Shown: one piece after another, positions 49,557 through 62,066 of the stretch | Numbering within the stretch: the first letter of the stretch is position 1 | How the letters are laid out: each line of letters begins with the position of its first letter | Assembly (NCBI RefSeq): GCF_000002425.4 | Contig: NC_037259.1 | Location: 2,756,381-2,820,380, forward strand | From: Physcomitrium patens | Lineage: Eukaryota; Streptophyta; Bryopsida; Funariales; Funariaceae | Direction: 5' to 3' | DNA length: 64,000 nt | Made by a program: the position numbers and the translations under genes | Notes under the pieces: model-generated | Seen by the model: the letters and a program-made list of their open reading frames with translations, nothing else | Database searches by the model: none | Told to the model about the DNA's origin: nothing

Positions 49557-51212
49557 ATTACAATTGCTTATTTCTAAATCTTTACAAAGGTCATGAACAC
49601 TTACATTTGAATCATAAATATATGGTGTATCATTAGATATATTTATATACTCATTACTCATTTCATTATTACTTATGCATCTATGTTTAGGCAACTTATA
49701 AATATTTATGATCCAATCTTGTAAATGTCGCACAAGATTCTTTCCAATTGATATATTGGAATTGAATATCATCTTTTCATTCTTTATAAGTTCATCTTCA
49801 AGAAAATATTTCTTCACTTCCATCAAGCTCTTCACAATTTCTAGAAATGAAGGTCTTTTTGAAGGATATCTTATATCTAAACATTCTTTAATCATTAATT
49901 GAAGTCTATGATCAAATTTGCATAAGCTTTTTAATCTCTTCTTTACATAAATAGAAGAGTCTCTATAGTCCCATTTGTTTGCAACACTTGTCAAAATATC
50001 ACAACAAAGAATTCCAAAACTAAAAACGTCCGCTTTGAATGAATTAACTTGGTTTATAGGATATCTTACTTTAGGAGCAATGTAATGAGGTATTCCATAT
50101 ATTCCTTGATTTGTTGGTCTTTCATCACCATTTACTTCCACTTTAGATATTCCAAAATCTATCAATTTTACATGTATGAAACTATTTTTTTTTATTTTGT
50201 CCATATCAAAATTCACAATTACAACATTTTGAGGCTTTAAACCATGATGAGCCATCTTCATGTCATGAAGGTAAAGCATTGCATTAGCAATTTGAATCAT
50301 TACATCAATTTTGTGTAGAAAAGACATCTTCAAAGATTGATTGTCACATAATAATTTAAACAAGCTCATATCACCTTTTTCCATACCAATTATAATTTCT
50401 CCTCTGTGGTTTGAATTAACTTTAATGGCACAATAAAACACCTTAATAATATTTGGATGATTCAAACATGATAAAATATGTGCTTCTTTTTCAAGTCTAA
50501 CTTTTGCTTCAACACTTCCAAATGTAATAATCTTTGTAATACTTTCAAAGTCCAACCATGTTGTCACATATACTACCACTCCCATACTTTCATACAACTT
50601 TTCTTTATAATTTGGTTCAGCAAAATTTGTAGGAAAAGACATAAACTCTTCTGCTCCGCATTCAAACTTTTGAATGCAAGATTGCCATTCTAGTATATAG
50701 TTGATCAATTTGAAAGTACTTGAATCATTAGGTACACTATCAACCATATTTTTTAACTTTTGAAATAATAATCTTTCATCATCTGCAACATCTTTTAAAC
50801 CACATGGTTCAAATTTGTTACATCCATTAACCTCCAACTTTTGACATAATCCTCTTTTGAAAACAACTTCATAAATCATATTGTAAAACCATTGCAATTC
50901 CAAGAGCAATTCCCTAAATGTCTCTTGACTACATCTTTGCATCAATATCACTTTCTTCCAATTTTTTGAACAATTTTTTATCAGCCACTTTACTTTCACA
51001 ATAATTTGAGAGAAGTCCTCCAATATTGGTTGCAATGTGTGCACATGTACTCCAACTATAGCTTCAACTCCTTGCAAGCCTTTTTTAAAGTTTTCTACTA
51101 AATTCTTGCATTGATTTTTATGAAATTGTTCATCTCCCATTATCTCAATATCATTGAGCTCCAATTCCATAGCCTTTATTATTGTTGGCATCTCCATGTC
51201 TTTCATTTCCAT
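49557..51212 (-). other. Kinase exon of the PNL locus (probable pseudokinase)
   Basis: 552 uninterrupted codons. The first 220 or so residues are a helical N-terminal region as found before the kinase in moss PNL proteins. Kinase landmarks: HPNIIKVFY after the alpha-C helix, the catalytic loop at about residue 320 reading HHGLKPQN where active kinases have HRDLKxxN, an intact DFG at about 351, and APK where APE is expected at about 378. Loss of the catalytic aspartate argues against phosphotransfer. An acceptor-like CTATGTAG just upstream of the ATG suggests a non-coding first exon further right. Confidence 0.85.
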
Positions 51213-52690
51213 TCCCCTACATAGGCATCACACAATTTCTCATGAATTAACTTTGTTCTTATGAAATTCAAAATACTTACAACATAAGATGTTTTTTTAT
51301 TTGATCCATAACTATTATCAAAGCTAAATGGTAGAATGCGAAATACATAACTTAAGGATTAACCATTGTCTTTTGATCAATCTTAGAACATTGCATTTCA
51401 CTAAATATATAACATTTAACTATTTTTTTAAAAAATAGTTTAGAAAATCTACCATATTCTATTAAACTAAAACTACAACTTAAATTATTGATTATATGTC
51501 ATACATATAAATAACCAAGTTATTTTTAAACAACTCAAAATTCAAATAAACATGTTAAAATAATAAAAGTAAAAATAAAAAATTGCTTGAACACATTACA
51601 GAATATCTACGATCTTCTCCATACCCTAATATCTACAATCAAAGTTTAAAGAACTTCGACAACATAAAAAATAGCTCCAATCCAAAAATTGAGTTTTGGG
51701 AATTGCACCTCCTCCGAAGTAAGTTAGGTGATCCGAAATGCCACTCAATGCAGCACTTGTTACTTGAATCGTTGCCAGAAATTTGACTTCTCTCCGATTT
51801 CGATGATCGGAAGCTAACATCAAACTGCTCCTGTCTAAAAAAAACTCCACCCCAAAATCCAAGAGACAGATCAGAGAAAATCGGGAGGCCCTCCAACAAT
51901 GAACGGACCCACAGCCGATGGCGTACTGTAACTGTATCAGGCACTTGTACCAGGCTCAGAAGGCAGCAAACCTCACGCTGTTATTCAGATACCCGAATCA
52001 CAATATTCAACATGTGCTGTGAGTGGCTTCAACGCTGATCCAACGAGTGCGTCCGAAGTACGACTACATTGCGTGTCGGGGCTTCGGAAAAACACCAGAA
52101 CCACCGCCACCGCTCCTGACTAGAGCTCAAAAACTTCCTGGCCCACTGCTCAGTTCTTGCCAACCCACCTGCTCAATCTTGTGATGTACCCGTCTACGCT
52201 AATCTTGCGTCAGCAAAAAACACCGACAATATTCAGAGGGGGCTCCGCTCTCCTCTAGTTGCTGGCTCTGCTCCTTCTCTCCGCCTCCCCACGAGAAACC
52301 CTCCTGGCAAATAAGCTCTCTCGTGCCGCTGCTGTGCTTGTCTATGCCCCCTGCAGAGGAGCTTCACGCCGTATCATCCATATCATATACTGTGCCTTCA
52401 TCGTCGTAGTGGCAGTCATCCTCTGCTTCTGACAGGAGATGTTACTCGATTCGTCCTCCAGCACAGCCCGATCTCATAAATAACTTCGACATCGTGGCCA
52501 TCATGCCCTTTCCTGACATGTCTAAAAATGTACCCGGGGTTCAGGGATCTCCGCAATCTCCCGACGCTCATACCCCCCCCCCCCTTTTCCTTTTTTAACT
52601 TTTGCAGACTGACTTTTAGATTTCTGAATACACATGTGTCATGTATTCTACGTTTTTATGAACTAAAGCAAAAGCTCGTATAAAAATTAC
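51213..52690 (-). promoter_or_regulatory. GC-rich island upstream of the PNL locus
   Basis: From about 51600 to 52690 the DNA is markedly GC-richer than on either side and ends at a poly-C run (52573-52584). Short frames on both strands (for example 51944-51639 minus) match nothing I know. By position it is the promoter and leader of the minus-strand receptor gene, or the remnant of another gene. No core promoter element is clear. Confidence 0.4.
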
Positions 52691-52993
52691 CTCCCGTCAA
52701 ATGAGCCCCTTGGAGCTGCTGCCACAACTCTACGAATAGTGCGTGAAATTAATAGGTATATTGAAAGTCATGTATCTAAGTGTTGTGTATAAAGTGGTTG
52801 TTATAAATACAACATAAACACTTTCATATTATTTAAGGAATATTGTACCCAAATTCTTAAAAATGTATCTTTAATTCATTCTAAATGTAAACCTGCTTAT
52901 TAAATTTTTTTAAAAAAATGCTAAGTATGTTTTTGCAATGTTCAGTGTTTTATTTTAAGAACTTTTTATTTTAATAAAAACATGTGCTTTATG

Positions 52994-53031
<38 letters not shown>

Positions 53032-53866
53032 TACATTTTCATACAAAGCATTTAAATACACATATATATAATAGATAAAAAATCTTAAATTATTTAATAA
53101 TATGATATTGCAATAGTGTCAAAACTCATTTGTTTTTATTATTTTATTTTATTTATTTTTATATAGGTTGGTAGTATGTGATTATCAAACCGTCTAAATT
53201 CTATATCAACCTATCTACTCTTCTTTCTAAGAACATTTTTGTGAATTTATTCAATCATTTCTTCAATATATCTTAATAGGTTTCAAAATTAATAATTTTA
53301 TCTTGCTTAATATAAAGAAGAAAATTTAAGCCTACCAACAAAGGTCTTAATATAGAATTTTCCTACTTCATTTCATCTTTAAAAAAAATAAATTTTAAAC
53401 AATGTAATAAAAGACTAAATCCTAGTTGCTGGTTCTAATTTTTTGCATTACTTATATATTATAGTATTTTATTAAAAGAGAAACATATAAGTACAATATA
53501 CCACATATGACTATAAAAAAATCACATTAATAATAAAGCATTTTAAAATCCATTATATAAGTTTGAAATTTAGTGTTTCTTTTTCAACAAATCACATTAA
53601 ATCACATTAGACTTGTTTTTTTCAACATATAAACACAAAAGTTTATCAAAACTTTTTTTAGATTAAAATATAAAAATTTATTTTTTATATACATAATATC
53701 AAACATGCTTAAGAAGAAAAAAGAGATTTCTAAAATATTTTCAATTTTTGGTCTAACCAGCTAATTATACTTAATTTTAATATTTTTTAAGTAGTTGTTT
53801 GGAGGTCCAAATAATTTTAAAAAATAAAAAGATTAAATTTTATAAAAGTCAAATGAATTTTGTGAA

Positions 53867-53868
<2 letters not shown>

Positions 53869-53940
<72 letters not shown>
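53869..53940. repeat. Compound (TA)n(TC)n(TA)n microsatellite
   Basis: TA dinucleotides, eight or so TC units, then TA again, about 70 bp in all. Confidence 0.9.
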
Positions 53941-53941
<1 letters not shown>

Positions 53942-54598
53942 AACATTATTTTCAATTCTTTCGGTACAATAACTTTGGTAATATACTATCTCAACAATAC
54001 AAGAGTGAAATTTTAAATCATTTAATTTTAAAAAAAAATCCATATCTGTAAACATATTTAATCTTTATTTTAATTAAACTAGTTAACATTTTAATTTATG
54101 TAAATAATAAATATTATAATTTGAATTTAAAAAATCTTACATTTTTACATTAATTATATATATAGTTACAAAGATGGCCAAAAGAAGTAATTAAAAGTCA
54201 TAAGCTAGTAAAATTAACTTTGGTAACAATGCAATTGGATGAAAAAAGTGCCTCATATAGTGCAACTAAATTTTAAGGTAGCTTGTGGTAGCATAAGCAA
54301 AAACCATGGTGGCATACAGTAGATAGCAAGGTATAGTGGCAATAGTTCAAATTAAAGTGGCAATAGCTTAAGATATACTATAATTTTAATCATTATTTTT
54401 TTAAATGAGATTATTTTGGTTTTTTATATATTTAATCTTAATTTTGAATATCTTTATTTTAATTTTTTAATTCTTTTAATTTTTAGTATTTGAAAAATCA
54501 AGAATAATTTATTTTTGACTTCTAAATAATATTAAAGTTTTAAAATATTTTACAAACTTCTTAATAATTTTTAAAACTATTAATTTTTTAAAATTTTA

Positions 54599-54608
54599 CA
54601 CACACACT

Positions 54609-54662
<54 letters not shown>
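54599..54662. repeat. Compound (CA)n(TA)n microsatellite
   Basis: About 38 bp of CA units (one interruption) followed by about 26 bp of TA units. Confidence 0.9.
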
Positions 54663-54666
<4 letters not shown>

Positions 54667-54835
54667 ATTAGACCAATTAAACACTTCAAGTTTCTATGTA
54701 TGACCTTTATATAATTATATTTTAAATTTTTCTTTGTAAAAAAATGATTGCATTAAAAAATATAAAGAGTCAAAAGCTTTAAGAATAATAACATTCAAGG
54801 AAGAAATCACTGAGAATAAGAATAATATCTACCTT

Positions 54836-54870
<35 letters not shown>

Positions 54871-55040
54871 TATATACATACATACATATAAAACTTGCGA
54901 GGTATAAGCACTTGGTTTATATTTCTATTATTTTTTCATTTGAAATTTCAGAAAAAGCTTCTTGAAAAGCATTCTATCAAGACTTTTCAACTAAACTATT
55001 AGAAATTTTTCTGATAGTTATTAAGCAATACCACCTCCAG

Positions 55041-55165
55041 NNNNNNNNNNNNNNNNNNNNNNNNNNNNNNNNNNNNNNNNNNNNNNNNNNNNNNNNNNNN
55101 NNNNNNNNNNNNNNNNNNNNNNNNNNNNNNNNNNNNNNNNNNNNNNNNNNNNNNNNNNNNNNNNN
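55041..55165. other. Assembly gap (125 N)
   Basis: A run of 125 unknown bases. The frame that appears to cross it (54977-55192, minus) is an artefact. Confidence 1.
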
Positions 55166-56549
55166 ATTATAGAAATTGTTGTAAGCAAACAAGAATGTGA
55201 AACACTAAAAAGCTAATTTATAACCATATTCAAAAGATTTTTTAAATTAAAGAGAGATAAAAAGAAAAAAAGAAAAAAAGAAAACTGGATATTAACATCT
55301 AATCTTTTATAATATTATTTATTTATTTATTTTAATGCATGCATGCCTAATAATCTAAAAATATTGTAACTTGTATAATTAATTTTTATTCTTAAGTCAA
55401 AATTAAAATAATATGGTTTAAAATCATAAAGTTTAAAACCAATAATTTGAAAGAAAAATTTAATAACTGTTTTAGTAAGACATATTAAATATAATATTCA
55501 GTCATAATTACATATTAGATGATGTCAAAAATAATCATATTTAAGATAAATTTTTTAATATGATTTTTTTTAATTCTATAATAATTTAATATTGTGATAA
55601 TTTTTAAGCCTGATAATTTGCAATAAAAGATTATTAAAGAAAAAAATTGTTATAAAAACATCTCTAGATGGTCTTTTTAAAGTTTAAGTGAAACATTGAT
55701 TTATCATTTAGTTTTTGAAGAACTTTATTAATGAAAAAAATTATTTAAATTCTAATTTTTTTAAATAATAAAATATTTCAAAAAATAAATCTAAATTAAA
55801 AAAATGTTTAATTTTTAAATTTAAAATAAATTAAATTAAAAAATAGATATCTAAAAAAAACCAGTCTTAAAGCATTATCTTCTCAATATAAGATTTTAAA
55901 CCAAGTTTAGAAGAATGAATGATTTAATTTTAATAATTACACGATATTTTATGATTAAAAAGACTAAAGACATAAAACAACCAAACTATACAGTAAGTTA
56001 ATTGACCTTTATACAAGTTGTTAGTCCGACTTCTATGACTTTTGTTTTTAGTCTAAATTAGGTAATCTTTATAAAATTTTAATAATAGTAATTCTTAATT
56101 AAATAAATTATTTAAATAAAATAAGTATATATATATATATATATATATATTTGTGTAGATATATTTTTATTATGAAGATCAAAAATCTTATAATTTTTGT
56201 ATTATAAATAATATTTCATTTGTATCAAAAAAAATATAGATTTGTTAATTTTATTTTTCTAAGGCCTTTTATATATTTTATTTTAATTTATTTTTAGCAC
56301 TTTTTTATAGGTTATTTTTTTTTATATATATATTTTCAAAATTAATGCTTTATGGTATAATATTTTAAATAAAATTAATAGCATTACAATTCAATATTTT
56401 CTAACATCAAGAGGATTTTAGCAAAGATTTCTAGTATAATAATAATTTTTTAATTTAATTTAAAAGGTGCAAAAGTACAAGTTAAAAAAAAAAAAAAAAA
56501 AAAAAAAACTATAATATTAAGAATACTTTTGCCTTAAAGAATTTATAGC
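55166..56549. other. AT-rich DNA, no gene recognised
   Basis: Featureless AT-rich sequence with a TA run at about 56125-56150 and poly-A at about 56485-56508. Confidence 0.6.
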
Positions 56550-57680
56550 ATTTGGTCACAAGTTGATATTGCAAAAAGAATCTCATAATAAAAATATAAG
56601 ATCAACGTCTGAGGCAATATTGGCACAAATCAACAAAACTAAGTCATATTCTTAAACTCATAATTATGGAATTCTTCACAAAATCACAAGAAAGATGCCA
56701 AATATAAGTATTGTGACAAGTAAGGTAACTCTAAAAGAGAGAATTGTACCAAAGAGAAGGAAAAGAAGTTATAGAAGTTGAAAAAGATTAAGAAAAGAAA
56801 GTAGGCTAATAAAAGAGATAAGAATGATTAAAAGAAGAAGGATGAATCTTTTTTTGTAGATGCATTCTATACTACTATGAGTGTTAAAAAATGGTTCATT
56901 AATTTTGGTGCTTCACAACACATGATAAAAATTTTGAGTTGATTTTTGAGTTATAAAAATCTACTACTATTTCCTAAAATTTATTTAGATAATGATAGTA
57001 GACTTGCCATTAAAAAGAAAATATATTATATCTTTCTAATTTCTAAAACATATTTAAAAAGATATACTTGACATATTGCATATTGAAGAATAAGCCAAGA
57101 ATTGTTTTTTTTGTTAAAAAATCATAGACCAAGATTATGAAAGTCAATTTTATGGCTTAAATATGTCTAATAAATTAAGATCGTACTATCATCAAAGATA
57201 TTAGACTTTGAAGCTTCTATAAGTTGTTATGTTCTTTAAACAAAGATAAGAAGACTTTTTTTTGTTATAGAGACAAAAAAAAACTTTAAACAACGCCAAT
57301 CTCTTTCAACAACATGGTCATCTTGGTATTTTAAACTTAAAAAAATTACAAGCATGTGACATGGTTACTCATCTAAACTTAGGTAAGGATAAAGAATTAG
57401 AATTTTATTTTTTATAAATATATCATTTGAAAAATTTTAACATCTTTTTAAGAGAAGATGATACTTGTACAATCAAAATCTTAGAATTGATACATTTTAA
57501 TGTTAATGTTTTTATAAATCAATATTTAATTAAGAGACAAAATACTTTTATTTTTGATTTTTTGAAGAAACAAATTGAATATGTCATGAACCAAAAGTCC
57601 TAGTCTATGATAAATTAAAGATTTTGTAAAGTTAAAATGGGCTTGGATATTAAAAAATTATACAATAACAATAGTGGTGA

Positions 57681-57755
<75 letters not shown>

Positions 57756-58770
57756 GCTTTTAAGTATTATTATAAGAACTACAATATTAAAAGATAATCT
57801 TTAGAATCTCATATATCTTAATAGAATAGAATAGCAAAATGCAACATCAATTATTATTTAACAGTGCAAGATATATAGATATAAGCTTGGATACTTAGAT
57901 AATGTGTGGCTTTAAACTTAACTCTAATCTAATATCTACCTCTTCCTTCACCTATGATGATAAGTACACAAGCACACATATTCACAAAATAATAAGTGAT
58001 TGATGAATAAATATTAGTTTGGATTCTTTTTAGGTCTTTTATAACTTTAATATGTATGGTAGCTAATTTTTAAATAATTATTGATAAATTAGTTTCTATA
58101 ATTAATGCTATAGAAAGAAATGATACTCAGAAGTGAAACCTAGTAATAGATTTATAGTTTTAAAGTTTTATTAAGAATAAGACTTAGAATTTAAAATCTT
58201 TATCAATAAATAAAAAATCAATTAGTTGTAAATAAAAGTTTTAAGATCAAATAAAATATAGATGGTTTAATAGAACATTTTAAAGCAAGAATAGTTGCAA
58301 AGTTTTGTATGCAAAAAGAAGGTATTGGTTACAATCAAATTTTTGTTCTAGTAGCAATAATGATTTTGATTTTTATACTTCTTGTACTAATTTTAATTAA
58401 AGATTTAGAAGTTCATCAAATAGATGTAAAGGTATTTTTTTTGAATAGAGCCTTTGAAGAAGAAATTTTTACATACCAACTTTAAAGCTATGTCTTTGAA
58501 GGTGAATAATGTTTGATTTGTAAATTTTGAAAAAAATATATATATGGACTAAAACAATCTCCAAAGACATTGTGTAAGAAGATAAATGAGTACTTTGTTT
58601 TAAAAAAATTGAAGTAAAGCCATGCAAATCAAAATATTTATCGTCAAATACATAAGAATAGATTAATTATAATTACATTCTATATAGATGACTTAATATA
58701 GTTTGTAATAACAAAAGAATCTTTTTAAAGATAAAGAGTCACTTAATAACAAGATTTGACATAAAGAATT
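56550..58770 (+). mobile_element. Ty1/copia pol relic
   Basis: Plus-strand copia domains occur in the expected order, all degraded: a CKYCDK zinc-knuckle trace (about 56700), the protease motif KKWFINFGASQHMI (about 56890; intact D-S-G is now N-F-G), a GAG-pre-integrase segment HLGILNLKKLQACDMVTHLNL (about 57320), integrase with an NNNSGEY relic of the DNGGEY motif (about 57670) interrupted by a long TA repeat (57683-57749), and reverse transcriptase traces such as EVHQIDVK-FFLN and EEEIF (about 58405-58470). The copy stops after an IDDLI relic near 58690. No LTRs were recognised. Confidence 0.75.
57683..57749. repeat. (TA)n microsatellite inside a copia integrase
   Basis: About 65 bp of nearly pure TA dinucleotides expanded exactly at the decayed GGEY coding position of the copia integrase. 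Confidence 0.9.
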
Positions 58771-61700
58771 TGGTGAAAAACTACCATATTTTAGCCATGT
58801 AAATTATAAGAGATTGATAAAATCTTATAATTTTTCTTTATTAATAAATATAATTAAATAATATACTTAAAATATTCAGAATAAAAAAATTCAAAACTTT
58901 GGTTATATATCTCAGAATTTTTTATAACATTAGTTTAGTTTTTTTAGTTTAATATATATAATAATAGGGATAAAATTTTAAAATTTTAGCTATATATATT
59001 TTAATTTTATATTTAGGATGGTAAAATTAATTAATTTTTTTATAAGACTCAAGACATAATTTCAAATATTTTGGCTTAAGATCTAACTTGTACGAAGTAT
59101 TGAAAATTTAAGAAGATAATAAAAATCATAAAATTAGATTAGTCTAATATGCTATTAAATAGGAATAATGATAGAGTATTTTCTTACATGGTTAATTTCT
59201 ATTAGATATTATGTAGATGGTTAATAGCTAGTTGTATATAATAAGTGGTAGTCAATATACATTCAAATCGTTATTGTAGCCATTATAGCCATTATAGCCA
59301 TTATAGTAGTTATAGCCTTCATTATTGTTATAGCAATTATATGGACAAATTAGGCAAATATCTACTTATTAATAGTTAAACTAATTATTAGTATGTTTGC
59401 ACTAAAGAGTCTATTTTTATTGGACTATGGATTTATATTATGTAAAAGCTCAAAAGAAAGATTTATTTTTAAAAAAAAGTTTTTCAAAATCCTTGTTCAT
59501 TAGACAATGAACTTTTTGTATTTTGTTTATTAAAATTCTATTCTAACAATATAATTTCTTATATTTTCTTGCATAAATTTTTTTCACTTAAATATTGTTA
59601 TATTTTTATATTTAATAATATTTTTTGATTAGATATGTCAATTATAGATATATTTTTTTGTTATATATTTAACTTTAAGTATTGAACTAAATTTAAATAA
59701 TATTTTTAATTATATCTGTTTTATTATTTTAAGTCTAAATTTCTAAAGAAATTAAATTTTGGATGCCACGAATTGCTTGAATAAGATTTTTTTATTCCTA
59801 AAAAACTTATATGTACTTTTTATTATATGAATGTCTAAAAGGCTTATTTAAACTTTTAATTTCAAAAACTTTATTAATTTAAATGTTTCAATCTACCTTT
59901 TTTTCATCTGTAAAATAATTCTTGGCTAATTCTTAAATATCTCTTATTAATATATTTTTTTAAATTGATTCTAATTTTTTATTCCAAATCCTTGTGGTGA
60001 TATTAAAGTTTTTGTTTTTGAATCTTTTAATGAATAGATCTTTATTTTATAAAAAAAATATTTTTAAAAAATATATATTTAAAAATAATGAATATTGATA
60101 ATTTAAAAATTTAAATAAAAAATTAGTGGATATATTAGATAAATTTAGATTTTTAGCTATAAAAAAAACTAGTACCACTACAATAGCTTTATTATTCTAT
60201 GCTCCTTCAAACAACTACGTTTTCTGATTTTTTTGTTCTTTTTCTCTACCAAACCTTTGAATTTTTTTAATCCATATTCAAAAAGCCACATATTACACAA
60301 TCAGTATGAATAGACTTATCATGAGGATAATATTGGGTTACTTTAAAGAATGTCTCCATTAAAATTTTAAAAATCTTTATATAGCCAAAGAAGCATACAA
60401 AATTTAACATTGTTTAAATAAAATTTCTTAAATATATTTTCTGGTAGCCATTAATTTAGTATAAATTTAGCTATTGATATTCCGGTCTAATATTAATGAG
60501 ACTGTAACTAACTCCACTTATTTGTAAATTTTTATAATAATTTAATCAACTTATATTGACCATTTTTATTTGAGTAAAAACATAACTTTATTTCTAGCCA
60601 AGCATCACAAAATAATAATAATAATATTAGAAATAAATAAATGATAATATATGTTCTATGTCCATAAATAAAATCATTCAACGTCAAAAATAGGGGTTTT
60701 TTGAGCTTTTAAAATTATAAAAATACATATTTTTCTATATATTAAATAATGTCGAAATTCATACAATTAAGAAATAATTTTTAAATATTTTTTTTTCTAT
60801 TTAAGGTTTGTTCTATTGCATATATCCTGACATTAAAAAATAATTATTCTTTTAACATCAGAAGATATGTATTTATTTATTTATTATTTGGATTAGCTTA
60901 ATATATTTTCTTATATTGAGTCAATCTTAGTCTTATGACCTACTAATTCTCAAACTGGTTCTCCCATATATACAATAAAAAAATGAGTAGAATTTTTGAA
61001 TTGGTTGTTAATCACTAAATCATTACACATAAAACAAATTGGTTCAATATTAAAGTTGGTCAAGTTTTAGGCCATGTTACAAAATTTCTACAAACTCTGA
61101 AATTTTTGGCACTTCTTTGTCAATAAGGCAAGAAATTTATAATAAGTCCATGGAAATCGGAATCTGAAGTTCTCCAACAAGATAAAAATTGCAATTAACC
61201 TTGCTAAGATTCCTCTTAACAATGAAAGTTCTAGTGAAACTTTATTTGCGTGTGACTTCCATTGTGAGTGAGTGTGACATACAACATGAGCAAACAATGA
61301 ACTTTGCATATTCATAAGCTCTTGGATTACAAAAAAGACACTAGAATTCACCACTTTTTTTGATAGAAAAATATGGTATAAAAACTTATATGTTTCTTGC
61401 CCTAGAACTGCAAGCTTTAGAACTTACAAACTTTATCACATGTTGGGTGTAAAATAATTGTATCCATCGCCGTGGGTGCCCTACCTTCACTGGAGCTGAT
61501 GGTTGTGAGATGATTGATCTCATGATTGCAAAAAGAAAACATGTCAATGATCCTTGGTTTGAATGAAGTTGCAATTTCGATTGTAAACTAGCTTTGTTGC
61601 CATTAAGCTTACTTCCATTCTTTTACCAGAACCTGTAGTACCTAAATATTGACTTTATTATGTGTGAATATGTCAATCTATTCAATGAATACTGCTATTT

Positions 61701-61794
61701 GTTTGGATTTCTAATCGATGCTCTAATATATAAGCATTCAATTCCTTAGCTTATATTTAAGCTACAAGAGGAAATTTCTTCCCTCAATTCAATG
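58771..61794. other. AT-rich DNA, no gene recognised
   Basis: No recognisable coding domain. A short 9-bp tandem repeat (ATTATAGCC, four or so copies, at about 59274-59330) is visible. Minus frames at 61088-61354 and 61386-61574 lie in slightly GC-richer sequence but match nothing I know. Confidence 0.55.
59274..59330. repeat. Short tandem repeat (ATTATAGCC)n
   Basis: Roughly four to five imperfect copies of a 9-bp unit in AT-rich DNA. Confidence 0.7.
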
Positions 61795-62066
61795 TGTTGA
61801 GAATGTTTAGAAAGACATAAGAGTAGTAGTAAGTAATACACACATATAAGAGTAGTAGTAAGTCATACATACAAGAAGGTTTCTAAAAAAAGAGAGCTTC
61901 TCACATTAAAAATCTATTGATCTGGTTGTGACTTGTATACAAGAAGAGAAAGGAGAGAGGATAAATAATTCTTCTCCACTAGTCTCTAAATATTATAGCT
62001 ATGGTATTTAATGTAGCCTACAATAAATATTATGGAGAGCGCCAGCTACATTTAATACTCTCAAGA
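61795..62066 (-). repeat. Copia 3' LTR (272 bp)
   Basis: On the minus strand the LTR starts at about 62066 just after a polypurine tract (GCGAGGGGAG) with TCTTGAGAG (expected TGTTGAGAG) and ends at TCTCAACA (61795), giving a short inverted terminal repeat. It contains a directly repeated TAAGAGTAGTAGTAAGT-like unit (about 61818-61865). Confidence 0.7.

Larger units (their letters stand above)
45882..51212 (-). pseudogene. Protein kinase-NBS-LRR (PNL) immune-receptor locus with premature stops
   Basis: Minus-strand order: kinase exon 51212-49557, NB-ARC exon 49417-48311, LRR block 48179-45882. Kinase and NB-ARC join in phase 0 (donor GTTAGT after 49557, acceptor GCAG before 49417). The architecture, kinase in place of TIR or coiled coil before NB-ARC, is known from mosses. 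In the NB-ARC exon the same frame runs across 1107 nt but is cut by TGA TGA at 49252-49247 and TGA at 49108-49106. The LRR frame (766 codons) has one TAA at 47105-47103, where sister repeats have CAA (Gln). The NB-ARC to LRR junction (donor AAG|GTATGA at 48310) has no clean phase-matched acceptor. I read the locus as a recently decayed receptor gene, though truncated products remain possible. Confidence 0.85.
52691..55040. other. AT-rich intergenic DNA with microsatellites
   Basis: No gene recognised. Microsatellites: TA at 52999-53026; a compound TA, TC, TA run at about 53869-53940; CA then TA at about 54599-54662; TA at about 54839-54869. A GTGGCAATAG motif is repeated near 54327-54370. Confidence 0.65.

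Noticed and set aside
54977..55192. Open frame spanning the N run
   Set aside because: It exists only because unknown bases were read through.
61088..61574. Two minus-strand frames near the copia element
   Set aside because: No recognisable domain and not joined by clear splice sites.
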